Shown: piece by piece, positions 26,290 to 33,055 of the stretch
Layout: each line of letters starts with the position of its first letter
Numbering within the stretch: the stretch's first letter is position 1
Origin: a virus
Direction: 5' to 3' (one strand)
DNA length: 64,000 nucleotides
IMG/VR virus record: IMGVR_UViG_3300040771_000047
Span: 1 to 64,000 of that record
Translations under genes and position numbers: made by a program
The notes under the pieces: generated by a model
What the model was told of the DNA's origin: nothing
The model's input: the letters and a program-made list of their open reading frames with translations, nothing else
Database searches by the model: none

Positions 26290-26496
26290 ATGAATATTCC
26301 AATATCACACTATGCTCCTTATGTAGTATTCGCAATATTACTTTATGCTTTTATGTACTATGCAGTTTTTACTACAAAGTCTACCAGATGGCGTAATAAT
26401 TATGACGATACAGTGTTATTTAAGTTCTTAGCATTTTTTGTCTCTATGACATGTACTGCAATACTTTACGTAAATGACATTACTATTACATGGTAA
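26290..26496 (+). CDS. Small membrane protein with two hydrophobic segments
   Basis: 68 residues with hydrophobic helices at about 8-27 and 46-64 and a basic middle (TTKSTRWRNNYDD). Not recognised. It follows the macro-like gene by 18 bases. Confidence 0.6.
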   Translation: MNIPISHYAPYVVFAILLYAFMYYAVFTTKSTRWRNNYDDTVLFKFLAFFVSMTCTAILYVNDITITW

Positions 26497-26527
26497 AATA
26501 ATTAAAAACAATTTATATTACAAATGC

Positions 26528-26701
26528 AATGTTATTATCTACACTCCATAGTAGTTTATAGTCCAATAACAACAAGATAGCATAAGGATGTAAATTGTTT
26601 TATCTTTACAATATAGCTTAACTAGTAATATAATCTGCATCATAGTGTGCAGGACAAACAAGTAGTCATAATTCCGTCTGGGTACGGTCAGGGATAACAT
26701 T
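26528..26701 (+). ncRNA. Candidate structured RNA, about 175 nt
   Basis: Closed by an eight-base outer helix (AATGTTAT at 26528-26535 with ATAACATT at 26694-26701). Inside are three local hairpins: GTAAA..TTTAC, CTGCA..TGCAG and CCGT..ACGG. There is no credible open frame here. The family is not recognised, and the strand is inferred from its neighbours. Confidence 0.4.
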
Positions 26702-26780
26702 TTGTATTATTAGGGAAGTTATATTATTACATTTACAATTAAAACAAACAATTAAAACCAACCCACTAAAACATATTACC

Positions 26781-26870
26781 ATGAAAACATACATCAAATA
26801 TTGGTTCTCAATTTTTATGAAAGAACTACGTGAAACAGGTGCTAATGCTTCTTATGCTATCCATAGATAA
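26781..26870 (+). CDS. Possible 29-residue peptide
   Basis: An ATG-to-TAA frame gives a short amphipathic peptide (begins MKTYIKYWFSIFMKELRETG). Upstream is an A-rich leader AACATATTACC of the kind seen before other starts here. Function unknown. Confidence 0.4.
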   Translation: MKTYIKYWFSIFMKELRETGANASYAIHR

Positions 26871-26872
26871 AT

Positions 26873-26956
26873 ATGAAAGCTAAAACACACTACAGAATAG
26901 GCTTGTTTATAATAAGCTTATTCTTTATTTCTACAGTACTATTAATCAACCTTTAA
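26873..26956 (+). CDS. Possible 27-residue membrane peptide
   Basis: Starts two bases after the previous stop and encodes one hydrophobic helix after a short basic start (MKAKTHYRIGLFIISLFFIS, then TVLLINL). Its coupling to the previous frame supports it. Confidence 0.4.
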   Translation: MKAKTHYRIGLFIISLFFISTVLLINL

Positions 26957-26968
26957 TTCATCTTTGTT

Positions 26969-27178
26969 ATGAGTAAAAAACCTAAAACCTATTCAGATTC
27001 TAAGCAAACTATGTGGGAAACATGGTTTGTTATATCCATTGTTATTGTATTTGCTTACTTATGTGTAGGTGTTATGACAGGTTCAGCAGAACAATTCCCT
27101 AATTGGGATATCTTTGCTATACTTGCAATAGTTAATTTACTAGTATGTCTTTATAAAGGTAGTACAATAAAACATTAA
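26969..27178 (+). CDS. Small membrane protein with two hydrophobic segments
   Basis: 69 residues, basic N-terminus, hydrophobic helices around 18-36 and 48-62. Not recognised. It belongs to a run of small membrane proteins in this early region. Confidence 0.6.
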   Translation: MSKKPKTYSDSKQTMWETWFVISIVIVFAYLCVGVMTGSAEQFPNWDIFAILAIVNLLVCLYKGSTIKH

Positions 27179-27180
27179 TT

Positions 27181-27330
27181 ATGAAGAAAGCAACTTATGA
27201 TGTAACTCTTAATGGAATTACAGTTGTAGTCAAAGCAAGAGATAGATTTGAAGCTTTACTTAAAGCTGAAATTAAAGTAGCTATAATATTAAACAACAAC
27301 AAAGTAAAAAGCTCTACACCTGACTCTTAA
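27181..27330 (+). CDS. Small protein (49 residues), unknown
   Basis: ATG at 27181 to TAA at 27330, two bases after the previous gene. MKKATYDVTLNGITVVVKAR, then a Lys-rich helix, reads as a compact beta-beta-alpha protein. Not recognised. Confidence 0.5.
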   Translation: MKKATYDVTLNGITVVVKARDRFEALLKAEIKVAIILNNNKVKSSTPDS

Positions 27331-27850
27331 CTGAGAGGGTAAATAGTATATATAGAATGCTAGTGAAGTCTAGAAGTTGTTGTTTATAAAGTGGACTAAA
27401 CATTGAAAACCACTATAAAAATTGGATACTATCAGTAATGGTAGATGTGTAGCGTCCTTGAGAAAGATGTGGTACATCTCAGTAAGAAACACTGACTACA
27501 CAAATGAGCCAATATCCGTGAGGACTTGGGTTATTTATACTTAATGAAGTGGCTCAATAAAACCGAGAGCCTTGAAAACTGTTAGTCATACAGGATGTAG
27601 GATAGATTCCTTTAAATAACTTGAATAAGAGCATTAAGCAACCGGACTTAAGTATAAATAATTTCTCAGCAAAAGAAGTAAACTGTTTGAAGCCTGCTAA
27701 TCAGAAAGGAATGGACAGGCAAATAGTCAAAACTCAAACCCGTTAACCGTTTACTGACCCTACTCTTATACATGACAGATGAAAATCGTTGTCTTAGGGC
27801 ATAGTGTATAAGAAAGAGGGTGCTAATATATTTTTGCGAGTAAATATAAT
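27331..27850 (+). ncRNA. Large structured RNA, about 500 nt, with predicted pseudoknot
   Basis: A long stretch with no credible frame but dense pairing. Helices found by eye: TGTGTAG 27446-27452 with CTACACA 27496-27502; GATGT/ACATC 27466-27478; TGAGCCA 27505-27511 with TGGCTCA 27550-27556; CTTATACA 27765-27772 with TGTATAAG 27805-27812, extended by CCCT/AGGG. A perfect 14-base complement joins 27531-27544 to 27648-27661. The first of these lies inside the TGAGCCA hairpin loop, so it would form a pseudoknot. Group I and II intron cores were looked for and not seen. It may be one of the large ornate phage RNAs (GOLLD, ROOL type), but no match was made. Confidence 0.6.
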
Positions 27851-27903
27851 GATAAGTGCCACTACAAAGTGGATTTTTATTAACAATCTTAAAAACAAAT
27901 GTT

Positions 27904-28587
27904 ATGAAAGAGCAGTTTAAAAGAGTACAGGTAATTATGTTACCAATGATAAATAGTATTGGTAAAGTAGGTATTTACTTATATGAAGGACATTTAGGGT
28001 ATAATGATAGAAAGGTGGTTAGTACAGATGCTCTTACACAACATCTTTACATTATTTCGGATGAAGAAATTAAGGAAAGTGATTGGTATTATGATTTATA
28101 TTTTAAAGAAGTGTTTCAATGTAGAAATTTGAAATATACTGAAGAACATAAAAGAATACATAAAAAGATTATAGCTACAACAGATAGTTCTCTGCTCTAC
28201 ACTGAACAAAGGACTGAAAGAGGAAATTTTGAAAACTTACCTTTTGAAGAAGGTATACATAAAGCTAATTTTAAGCCTACTTATATCTCTAGACCATCAC
28301 AACAGTTTATTGAAAAGTACATTGAGGCCTATAATAAGGGAGAGATTATCACGGATGTGTTAGTGGAGTATCATTCTATCATAAATACTAGAAATCACAC
28401 TGAAAGGTATCAAGTTCAAACTTTAAAGATGAACCCTAGAGACAACACTATTACAATTAAGAAATTAAAAGATAGTTGGAGTAGAGAAGAGGTTTTTGAC
28501 TTAATGAAAAAGTCCCTTCAAAAAGGTTTTAATAGAGACATTTTAGCATGGGACCAATTAGAAATTTGGATTAAAGAGAAATTATAA
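27904..28587 (+). CDS. crAss-like phage hypothetical protein
   Basis: 227 residues from the ATG at 27904, chosen over an upstream ATG that would begin inside the RNA region. The style is familiar from Bacteroidota phages and mobile elements: ISDEEIKESDWYYD, an ATTDSSL block, a central FIEKYIEAYNKGEIITDVLV block and a C-terminal TITIKKLKDSWSREEVFDLM. Function is unknown. The N-terminal part looks beta-rich. Confidence 0.65.
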   Translation: MKEQFKRVQVIMLPMINSIGKVGIYLYEGHLGYNDRKVVSTDALTQHLYIISDEEIKESDWYYDLYFKEVFQCRNLKYTEEHKRIHKKIIATTDSSLLYTEQRTERGNFENLPFEEGIHKANFKPTYISRPSQQFIEKYIEAYNKGEIITDVLVEYHSIINTRNHTERYQVQTLKMNPRDNTITIKKLKDSWSREEVFDLMKKSLQKGFNRDILAWDQLEIWIKEKL

Positions 28588-28608
28588 ACAAGTATACCCC
28601 AAATAAAA

Positions 28609-29121
28609 ATGAAAAAAGACCATTTAATATCAATTGAAAAAGAGTTAGCTTTAATAGAAAGCATATCTAATACTGTTTTAAGTTATGGACTTAATGCAAG
28701 TAATACCACAGTAGTCACAGTATCTGCAGACTATTCTAGTATTGTTGGTCAAATTATTAGGCACAATTTATCCTTTGAGGGTGAAGTTGCAGATGGTTTT
28801 TCAGTAGACGTGCCATACCCTGACCAAGTTTGGGACGAAAACTTTGTGTACGACTTAAGTTATATTTTGTCATTACAGTACAACAGGTTTAAAGGTAGTA
28901 CTTTGCTTTTAGTGGAAGCTGGAGTTATACGTGGAGGTAATTATAAATTCCTTACGGAGTGGATTGCTGAACATTACCCTGATGTAAAAGTTAAAACTCT
29001 AACTTTATTTGAAAATGTTCACAGTGCTTTTAAGAGTGACTTTGTAGGAGAGTTTTATGATGACAAGACACAAGACTTAACATTTAGCTGGGAGAAATTT
29101 AATAATCATTGGAATAAATAA
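28609..29121 (+). CDS. Phosphoribosyltransferase-like protein
   Basis: 170 residues. The segment GSTLLLVEAGVIRGGNYKFL resembles the PRPP loop of type I phosphoribosyltransferases (VLLVDDVVDTGGTL), but the two central acidic residues and the TGG are changed. The C-terminal LTFSWEKFNNHW recalls the FPWE end of the family. It may be an inactive or altered enzyme, or a nucleotide-binding regulator. Confidence 0.4.
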   Translation: MKKDHLISIEKELALIESISNTVLSYGLNASNTTVVTVSADYSSIVGQIIRHNLSFEGEVADGFSVDVPYPDQVWDENFVYDLSYILSLQYNRFKGSTLLLVEAGVIRGGNYKFLTEWIAEHYPDVKVKTLTLFENVHSAFKSDFVGEFYDDKTQDLTFSWEKFNNHWNK

Positions 29122-29134
29122 TTGCTTTTAGTTT

Positions 29135-29386
29135 ATGAACCTAAAAATAGATACAGCAGTAATCTACAGCAATGATGAAATCCTTGATGTAGTACATGGT
29201 AAAGCAGAAGGTTTATTTAGAACTTTAACAGACCATTATAGTTGGGAAACTATACTGGAAAGTTTATATGAATCTGAAACTGTACTAAAGAACTTAGAAG
29301 AGTTAGAAGACGCACAGTCCAGTGGTAAGCTGGACTCTTGCTCATACATTGTTAAAATATTTAGAGGAAAGACCTATAAATACTAA
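29135..29386 (+). CDS. Small protein, unknown
   Basis: 83 residues, acidic and mostly helical (FRTLTDHYSWETILESLYES), ending in a beta-strand. Not recognised. A 21-codon frame at 29404-29469 just after it is doubtful. Confidence 0.5.
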   Translation: MNLKIDTAVIYSNDEILDVVHGKAEGLFRTLTDHYSWETILESLYESETVLKNLEELEDAQSSGKLDSCSYIVKIFRGKTYKY

Positions 29387-29475
29387 TTAAATGCAAAATT
29401 AAGATGAAAAATCAAAATCAAATTCAGTTGGGAATTTTACAATTCCTACAGGGTATTTTCTTATTCTAAGAACCT

Positions 29476-29808
29476 ATGGAAACAAACTTAGATGAGATAC
29501 CTGAAGTGCCTCAAAATGAACAAACTTCTCAAGAACAAAATGACTCAGATGGTACAAGCCATAGAAAGACATTAAGAGAAGCGAGGTTAGAAAAGTTTGA
29601 AGAAGGAGATTACATACTAAAATTAGAAGAAATGAACTATTTAGTCATTCCTTTTGATGGGAGTAAACTTGTAATTGACACTCAAACAGAAGAATATGGT
29701 GTTATTGACTACTTTCCTAAAGCTAATAAAGTACTTATTAGAAAGGAAAACAGTTGGAAACCTCATGGACTTAAATGGATGTTGGATAACTTATTTAAAA
29801 CAGAATAA
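29476..29808 (+). CDS. Small protein with acidic start, unknown
   Basis: 110 residues. The first 35 are acidic and disordered-looking, and the rest has a small beta-rich fold (GDYILKLEEMNYLVIPFDGS). Its stop codon overlaps the next start. Confidence 0.55.
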   Translation: METNLDEIPEVPQNEQTSQEQNDSDGTSHRKTLREARLEKFEEGDYILKLEEMNYLVIPFDGSKLVIDTQTEEYGVIDYFPKANKVLIRKENSWKPHGLKWMLDNLFKTE

Positions 29809-30029
29809 TGGGTAGACATTATGTAACATTTGGACAGTCACACACTCACAGGGCAAATGGTAAAACATTTGACTGTGATTGCGTAGCTGTAATAGAAGCA
29901 GAGACATTTGAAGAGGGTAGAGAAAAAGCTTTTGAAGCTTTTGGATCTGTATTTGCAACAAGTTATCAAGATTCCCAATGGGATGAAAAAGATATGAAAT
30001 ATTTCCCTAGAGGATATTTAGAATTATAA
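29808..30029 (+). CDS. Small phage protein (HYVTFGQSH type)
   Basis: 73 residues: HYVTFGQSHTHRANGKTFD, CDCVAVIEA, then a helix EGREKAFEAFG and a C-terminal beta part. This small alpha/beta pattern is familiar in phages and in plasmid genes, without known function. Cys and His pairs at DCDC and HTH could bind metal. Confidence 0.55.
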   Translation: MGRHYVTFGQSHTHRANGKTFDCDCVAVIEAETFEEGREKAFEAFGSVFATSYQDSQWDEKDMKYFPRGYLEL

Positions 30030-30055
30030 ACAAATTTAATACCAAAAATAATCTT

Positions 30056-30559
30056 ATGAAAGCATTTAAAATCAACTCTAAAGCAGCTTTAGCTGTAATT
30101 ACTACAGCATTATCTCTTACTTTAAGTCCTAGTGCAAAACCTAAGAAAAGGGTTAAAATAATAAAACAGCTTCAACTATTAATGTTTCTTAATAATAAGA
30201 AATATAATGTACATGTTTTGGAATCAGATAGCTTTGTGTATAGAGGTATAGCACATATTAAATCTATTGAAGTAGAAGGAGATGTACAGTTCATAGAAGA
30301 GCTTGAAGTTGAAGTAAAAGAAGAATCACATGAAGTTTCTCAACATTTTTCAGCATTTGTAAAAGAGATTCTTAAAACAAAAGGAGGGTTACGCCAAGGG
30401 GAAACAGCTCAAGAACTCTTAAATAGGGTATTAGTTGAAAATAGAAGAGGTTCTTCAGATAGTGATAAACCTGAATCATCTAAAAGTCCTTGTGATTGTC
30501 AAGCTTGTACTTCTATTAGAAAGATGAAGAAGGCAAATAAACTACAAAAGAAAAAGTAA
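30056..30559 (+). CDS. Protein with signal-like N-terminus and cysteine-bearing C-terminus
   Basis: 167 residues. The first 25 residues could be a signal peptide (basic, then Ala/Leu-rich, ending SPSAK), but the following KKRVKIIKQ makes this uncertain. The C-terminus has PCDCQACTSIRKMKK. Not recognised. The last gene before a structured RNA and repeat motif copy 7. Confidence 0.5.
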   Translation: MKAFKINSKAALAVITTALSLTLSPSAKPKKRVKIIKQLQLLMFLNNKKYNVHVLESDSFVYRGIAHIKSIEVEGDVQFIEELEVEVKEESHEVSQHFSAFVKEILKTKGGLRQGETAQELLNRVLVENRRGSSDSDKPESSKSPCDCQACTSIRKMKKANKLQKKK

Positions 30560-30570
30560 CCAAAAAGAAA

Positions 30571-30668
30571 ACTCTATAGTTATCCTCTTTCCTTTAAGGG
30601 AGGAGGTTATCCTGAATACCGATGGTATGCGAGGGCAAACTCTTTGCACAAAGTTATAGAGAATTTTT
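30571..30668 (+). ncRNA. Candidate branched RNA, about 100 nt
   Basis: An outer helix (CTCTATA 30572-30578 with TATAGAG 30655-30661) encloses three local hairpins: CCTC..GAGG, ATACC-GAT-GGTAT (30616-30628) and CTTT-GCAC-AAAG (30642-30653). A run AATTTTTG follows. It may be a small RNA, a riboswitch-like element or the terminator of the preceding gene. Confidence 0.4.
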
Positions 30669-30755
30669 GAGAGTTGCAATTAAATACATGTTAGAAAAGA
30701 AAAACTTATAAACAAAAAATAAGTTTTTCTTTTTCTTTGTTATAAAACCTCATCT

Positions 30756-30772
30756 CAAAACCCTCACTTATT
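30756..30772 (+). promoter_or_regulatory. Early-region repeat motif, copy 7
   Basis: CAAAACCCTCACTTATT followed by TGGAG, like copy 6. It is 104 bases before the start at 30876, and an A-rich leader with no other gene fills that gap. Confidence 0.6.
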
Positions 30773-30875
30773 TGGAGCTAGTATTAGTGTGGTTTATTTG
30801 CTACATAAGCACTAATGCGTATAATACAATTACATTTCGATAATTAACTTAATCCAATCTTAAATTTATCTAACC

Positions 30876-31076
30876 ATGTTAAACAACACAACCAAATCAA
30901 AAAGAACAAGAATTATTACTGGCAAATTTGTAGCATCTTCTAACCATTTAAAGAACATAATGGGAAAAAGATTAGATGTATCTGTAAAATATGTCCAGTC
31001 AGGCTTTAGTAATAGAATTATTTCTATAAACGCTATAGGAATAAGAGAGTATAATTATCCAGCTTACTTAAATTAA
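30876..31076 (+). CDS. Small basic protein, unknown
   Basis: 66 residues, basic N-terminus (NNTTKSKRTRIITGKFVASS) and a beta-rich remainder. Preceded by repeat motif copy 7. Not recognised; nucleic-acid binding would fit its charge. Confidence 0.55.
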   Translation: MLNNTTKSKRTRIITGKFVASSNHLKNIMGKRLDVSVKYVQSGFSNRIISINAIGIREYNYPAYLN

Positions 31077-31081
31077 AGATT

Positions 31082-31327
31082 ATGTGGAAAAATTTTAGAG
31101 TGTGGCTATTTAACTTAGTCAACCCACCTGTAGAAGAATACCAAATAGATGAAGCAAAGAAATTGCTTACTACAATAACATCTAGGTATTCTATTGAAGA
31201 ACAAAGTGATATAGTTCACAAATTAAAACAAGAACTTGTTGCTTTTAGAGAGCAAGAAGTAGATGCAACTATAAAGCATCTTGTTAGATTAGAAGCTAAC
31301 CTTTCTGAATTGAAAAAACAAATTTAG
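31082..31327 (+). CDS. Small helical protein, unknown
   Basis: 81 residues. After MWKNFRVWLFNLVNPP comes a long helix of coiled-coil type to the end. Ends in TAG, followed by a terminator. Not recognised. Confidence 0.55.
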   Translation: MWKNFRVWLFNLVNPPVEEYQIDEAKKLLTTITSRYSIEEQSDIVHKLKQELVAFREQEVDATIKHLVRLEANLSELKKQI

Positions 31328-31355
31328 ATTGGACTAGGTTTAACGGGGGGAGTAT

Positions 31356-31396
31356 AGAGGAAAAGTCAGTCTCATGGAGCATTTTCCTCTTCTCTT
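31356..31396 (+). terminator. Terminator after the 31082 gene
   Basis: A nine-base stem (AGAGGAAAA with TTTTCCTCT) followed by TCTCTTTTCTTT, 28 bases after the stop codon. Confidence 0.7.
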
Positions 31397-31459
31397 TTCT
31401 TTAAATGTACAATTTAAATAAAATTACTAGGGCTCAATATTGAACTGTAAAAACAGATG

Positions 31460-31489
31460 TTTGGCAGGTCCTATTTTTTACTATATTTG
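31460..31489 (+). promoter_or_regulatory. Complete Bacteroidota promoter
   Basis: TTTG at 31460-31463 and TATATTTG at 31482-31489 with an 18-base spacer, the textbook arrangement for the Bacteroidota housekeeping sigma factor. It lies 24 bases before the start at 31514, and it is the best full match in the window. It supports a Bacteroidota host. Confidence 0.7.
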
Positions 31490-31513
31490 TAAAACCATTA
31501 AAACCAAAATAAT

Positions 31514-31823
31514 ATGAAAAAGATTTTATTTGTATTTGTATTGGCTTTCAGTTTGTTTTCCTTTGTTGGAAATAGAGACTATGTGAAGCCTATTGTTGCT
31601 CAAGAAACTGTATTTGTAATTTCTACTAACTTTCCCTAAAACTACTGTAAAAAGTAAAAGAAAGAGAAGAAGAGTACAACAGATTAACATTACTGCTTTT
31701 ATTAAGTGTTTAGACTATCAAGGAATTATAATATCTTGCGGCAGAGTAGACTTAAAATCTATATTCACTTTAAGAAATTATAAAACACCGTTTAGGATAA
31801 TACATAAAAACAAAAACCTCTAA
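31514..31823 (+). CDS. Secreted-type basic protein read through a CCC-TAA +1 shift site
   Basis: The first frame (31514-31639) gives a 41-residue protein with a clear signal peptide (MKKILFVFVLAFSLFSF) and ends in TTT CCC TAA. A second frame, +1 relative to it, is open from 31620 and runs 61 codons from 31638 to a stop at 31821, with no ATG of its own. A +1 slip on CCC-TAA, a known type of slippery context, would join them into a protein of about 102 residues. The added part is strongly basic (KSKRKRRRVQQINITA). The stop sits inside the terminator stem, as expected for a real gene end. A simple one-base deletion (pseudogene or sequence error) is the alternative. Confidence 0.45.
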
Positions 31824-31846
31824 CTTACAATTATGTTAGAGGTTTT
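31812..31846 (+). terminator. Terminator before the tmRNA
   Basis: Stem AACCTCTAAC with GTTAGAGGTT and a following TTTTT. It includes the stop codon of the second frame. Confidence 0.75.
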
Positions 31847-31855
31847 TATATTACT

Positions 31856-32274
31856 GGGGATGACTGGTATTGATTGCTCATACAATGTTACATAATTCAG
31901 CACAGAGAGATAACTGTTTAAAACTAAGGTGAACTCAAGTAATTGACAAACAAAACAATAATGCCCAAGTACAAGCTAATATGAATGTAGTTCATAACAT
32001 CTTAAATGGTGGAATATCTGTATCTGTTGATACAGAAGAACTAGCTGTGGCTGCCTAACCAAAGAATAGGTGATTACCTCAAATTTAGTATTGAGCTTAA
32101 ATTTTACTATTACACAGTTTGCTAGTATGACAAACTAGATGGTGGAAGTTAACTAGATCAGGAAATTCCTGGCAGTTGGCCCTTGTCTAACTTAAAGACT
32201 TTAAATAAAAGTAAGCTGTAAAAAATTGTGTAATAAAAATGAGTAAGACCCGGGTTCGACTCCCGGCATCTCCA
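31856..32274 (+). ncRNA. ssrA: Phage tmRNA
   Basis: The 5' end GGGGATGACTGGTATTGA and the 3' end ACCCGGGTTCGACTCCCGG then CATCTCCA are those of tmRNA. GGGGATG pairs with CATCTCC (one G-U). The T arm is CCGGG-TTCGACT-CCCGG. A helix P2 is visible (TGCTCAT with ATGAGTA). A tag frame ends DTEELAVAA with TAA at 32056-32058; the resume codon could be near GCC at 31963, but this is not certain. CCA is only partly encoded. tmRNA rescues stalled ribosomes and tags proteins for degradation. A phage copy would act on host ribosomes with its own tag. Confidence 0.9.
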
Positions 32275-32341
32275 CAATATGATTACCCAGCACTTAAATA
32301 AAGAATGCAGGCACAATTTGCTAACCTGTAGTGAATAAACA

Positions 32342-32512
32342 GTGTCTTTAACAGGCTACCGGATAGCAAGAAATCCAAAGGGCAAAGAAGGTACTCAAGA
32401 CATGTGAGCATTGCAAGGCAATATCATTGAGGGTACTGGTCAAAGTGGGGTTACTATTAAGAAAAATGGAAATGTTCTTATTTTTAACGTAAATATAGAG
32501 TTGGCACTCTAG
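32342..32512 (+). pseudogene. Broken gene fragment with in-frame TGA
   Basis: A frame beginning at GTG 32342 reads protein-like for 57 codons (VSLTGYRIARNPKGKEGTQD M, then TGA at 32405, then ALQGNIIEGTGQSGVTIKKN and on to a TAG at 32510). No good start or upstream frame is present. It is most simply a decayed gene, but a TGA read as Trp cannot be excluded. There is no clear function. The rest of 32275-32645 is AT-rich with no other gene. Confidence 0.3.
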
Positions 32513-32645
32513 TAAATTATCATGTATAACTAAAACTTTTACATTGTAAATTCAGAAGTTTATTTAAAGTGCTCTTTTGTTTATGTTATTATACTTGTTG
32601 CAAAGTAAAAGAATGTACAGGTTTGACCATTATCCTGTACAAATT

Positions 32646-32720
32646 GGAGAAGTAGCTCAGTTGGTTAGAGCGTGGGTATGGATATGCCTGAAGTCATAGG
32701 TTCAAATCCTATCTTCTCCA
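32646..32720 (+). tRNA. tRNA-like gene with abnormal anticodon arm
   Basis: A perfect seven-pair acceptor stem (GGAGAAG/CTTCTCC), a standard D arm (GCTC AGTTGGTTA GAGC) and a perfect T arm (ATAGG TTCAAAT CCTAT) are present. The anticodon arm (32672-32695) does not fit: the best helix is GGGTA with TGCCT and a six-base loop TGGATA, or an eight-base loop with one pair fewer. The anticodon therefore cannot be assigned. It may be a decayed tRNA, a tRNA with an unusual decoding loop, or a tRNA-like element. Confidence 0.7.
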
Positions 32721-32778
32721 CACAAATTGCGAACTAAACAAGAACAGTCAACCCTCAAGTACTTAAAAACATAGTTAT

Positions 32779-33050
32779 TAACTTTGTAACAGTCAATAGG
32801 TAATGCTAAGGTACGTTTATGCAGCTTTGGGGGCAGTAAATAGCAGTAAAATTCAGTAGCTATTTAATTATACTGATTAGTTTACATACTCCTAGGAGTT
32901 ACTGTAATCAAAAAAGCTGTCTTTTTGAAATAAGTTACTCGGTAACTTTAAGTTAATAAAAAGCATAGAATGACTAAATCAAAGGAGAAATAGTAAGCAG
33001 GTTTTTATGCTTTCTTGTATTACTATTATCTAAAAATCATTTAAATTAAA
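32779..33050 (+). other. Non-coding structured stretch with promoter-like element
   Basis: A TANNTTTG element (TAACTTTG, 32779-32786) is followed by about 230 bases with no gene but several hairpins: ACTCCTAGGAGT at 32888-32899, AAAAAG..CTTTTT near 32910, AAGTTAC-TCG-GTAACTT at 32932-32948, and AAAAGCATA at 32959-32967 with TATGCTTT at 33006-33013. It could be a small RNA or the leader of the 33056 gene. Confidence 0.35.
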
Positions 33051-33055
33051 TCATT

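Noticed and set aside
27331-27850. A group I or group II intron
   Set aside because: I looked for the conserved core sequences and the domain V hairpin of group II and did not find them, and there is no split gene around it.
23947-30772. The repeated motif as a CRISPR array
   Set aside because: The copies are 17 bases long, irregularly spaced over 7 kb, and each lies upstream of a gene or in a spacer. No direct repeat-spacer pattern exists.
31356-31396. RNase P RNA (a GAGGAAA-like string is present)
   Set aside because: The string is part of a perfect terminator stem, and no other RNase P element follows.
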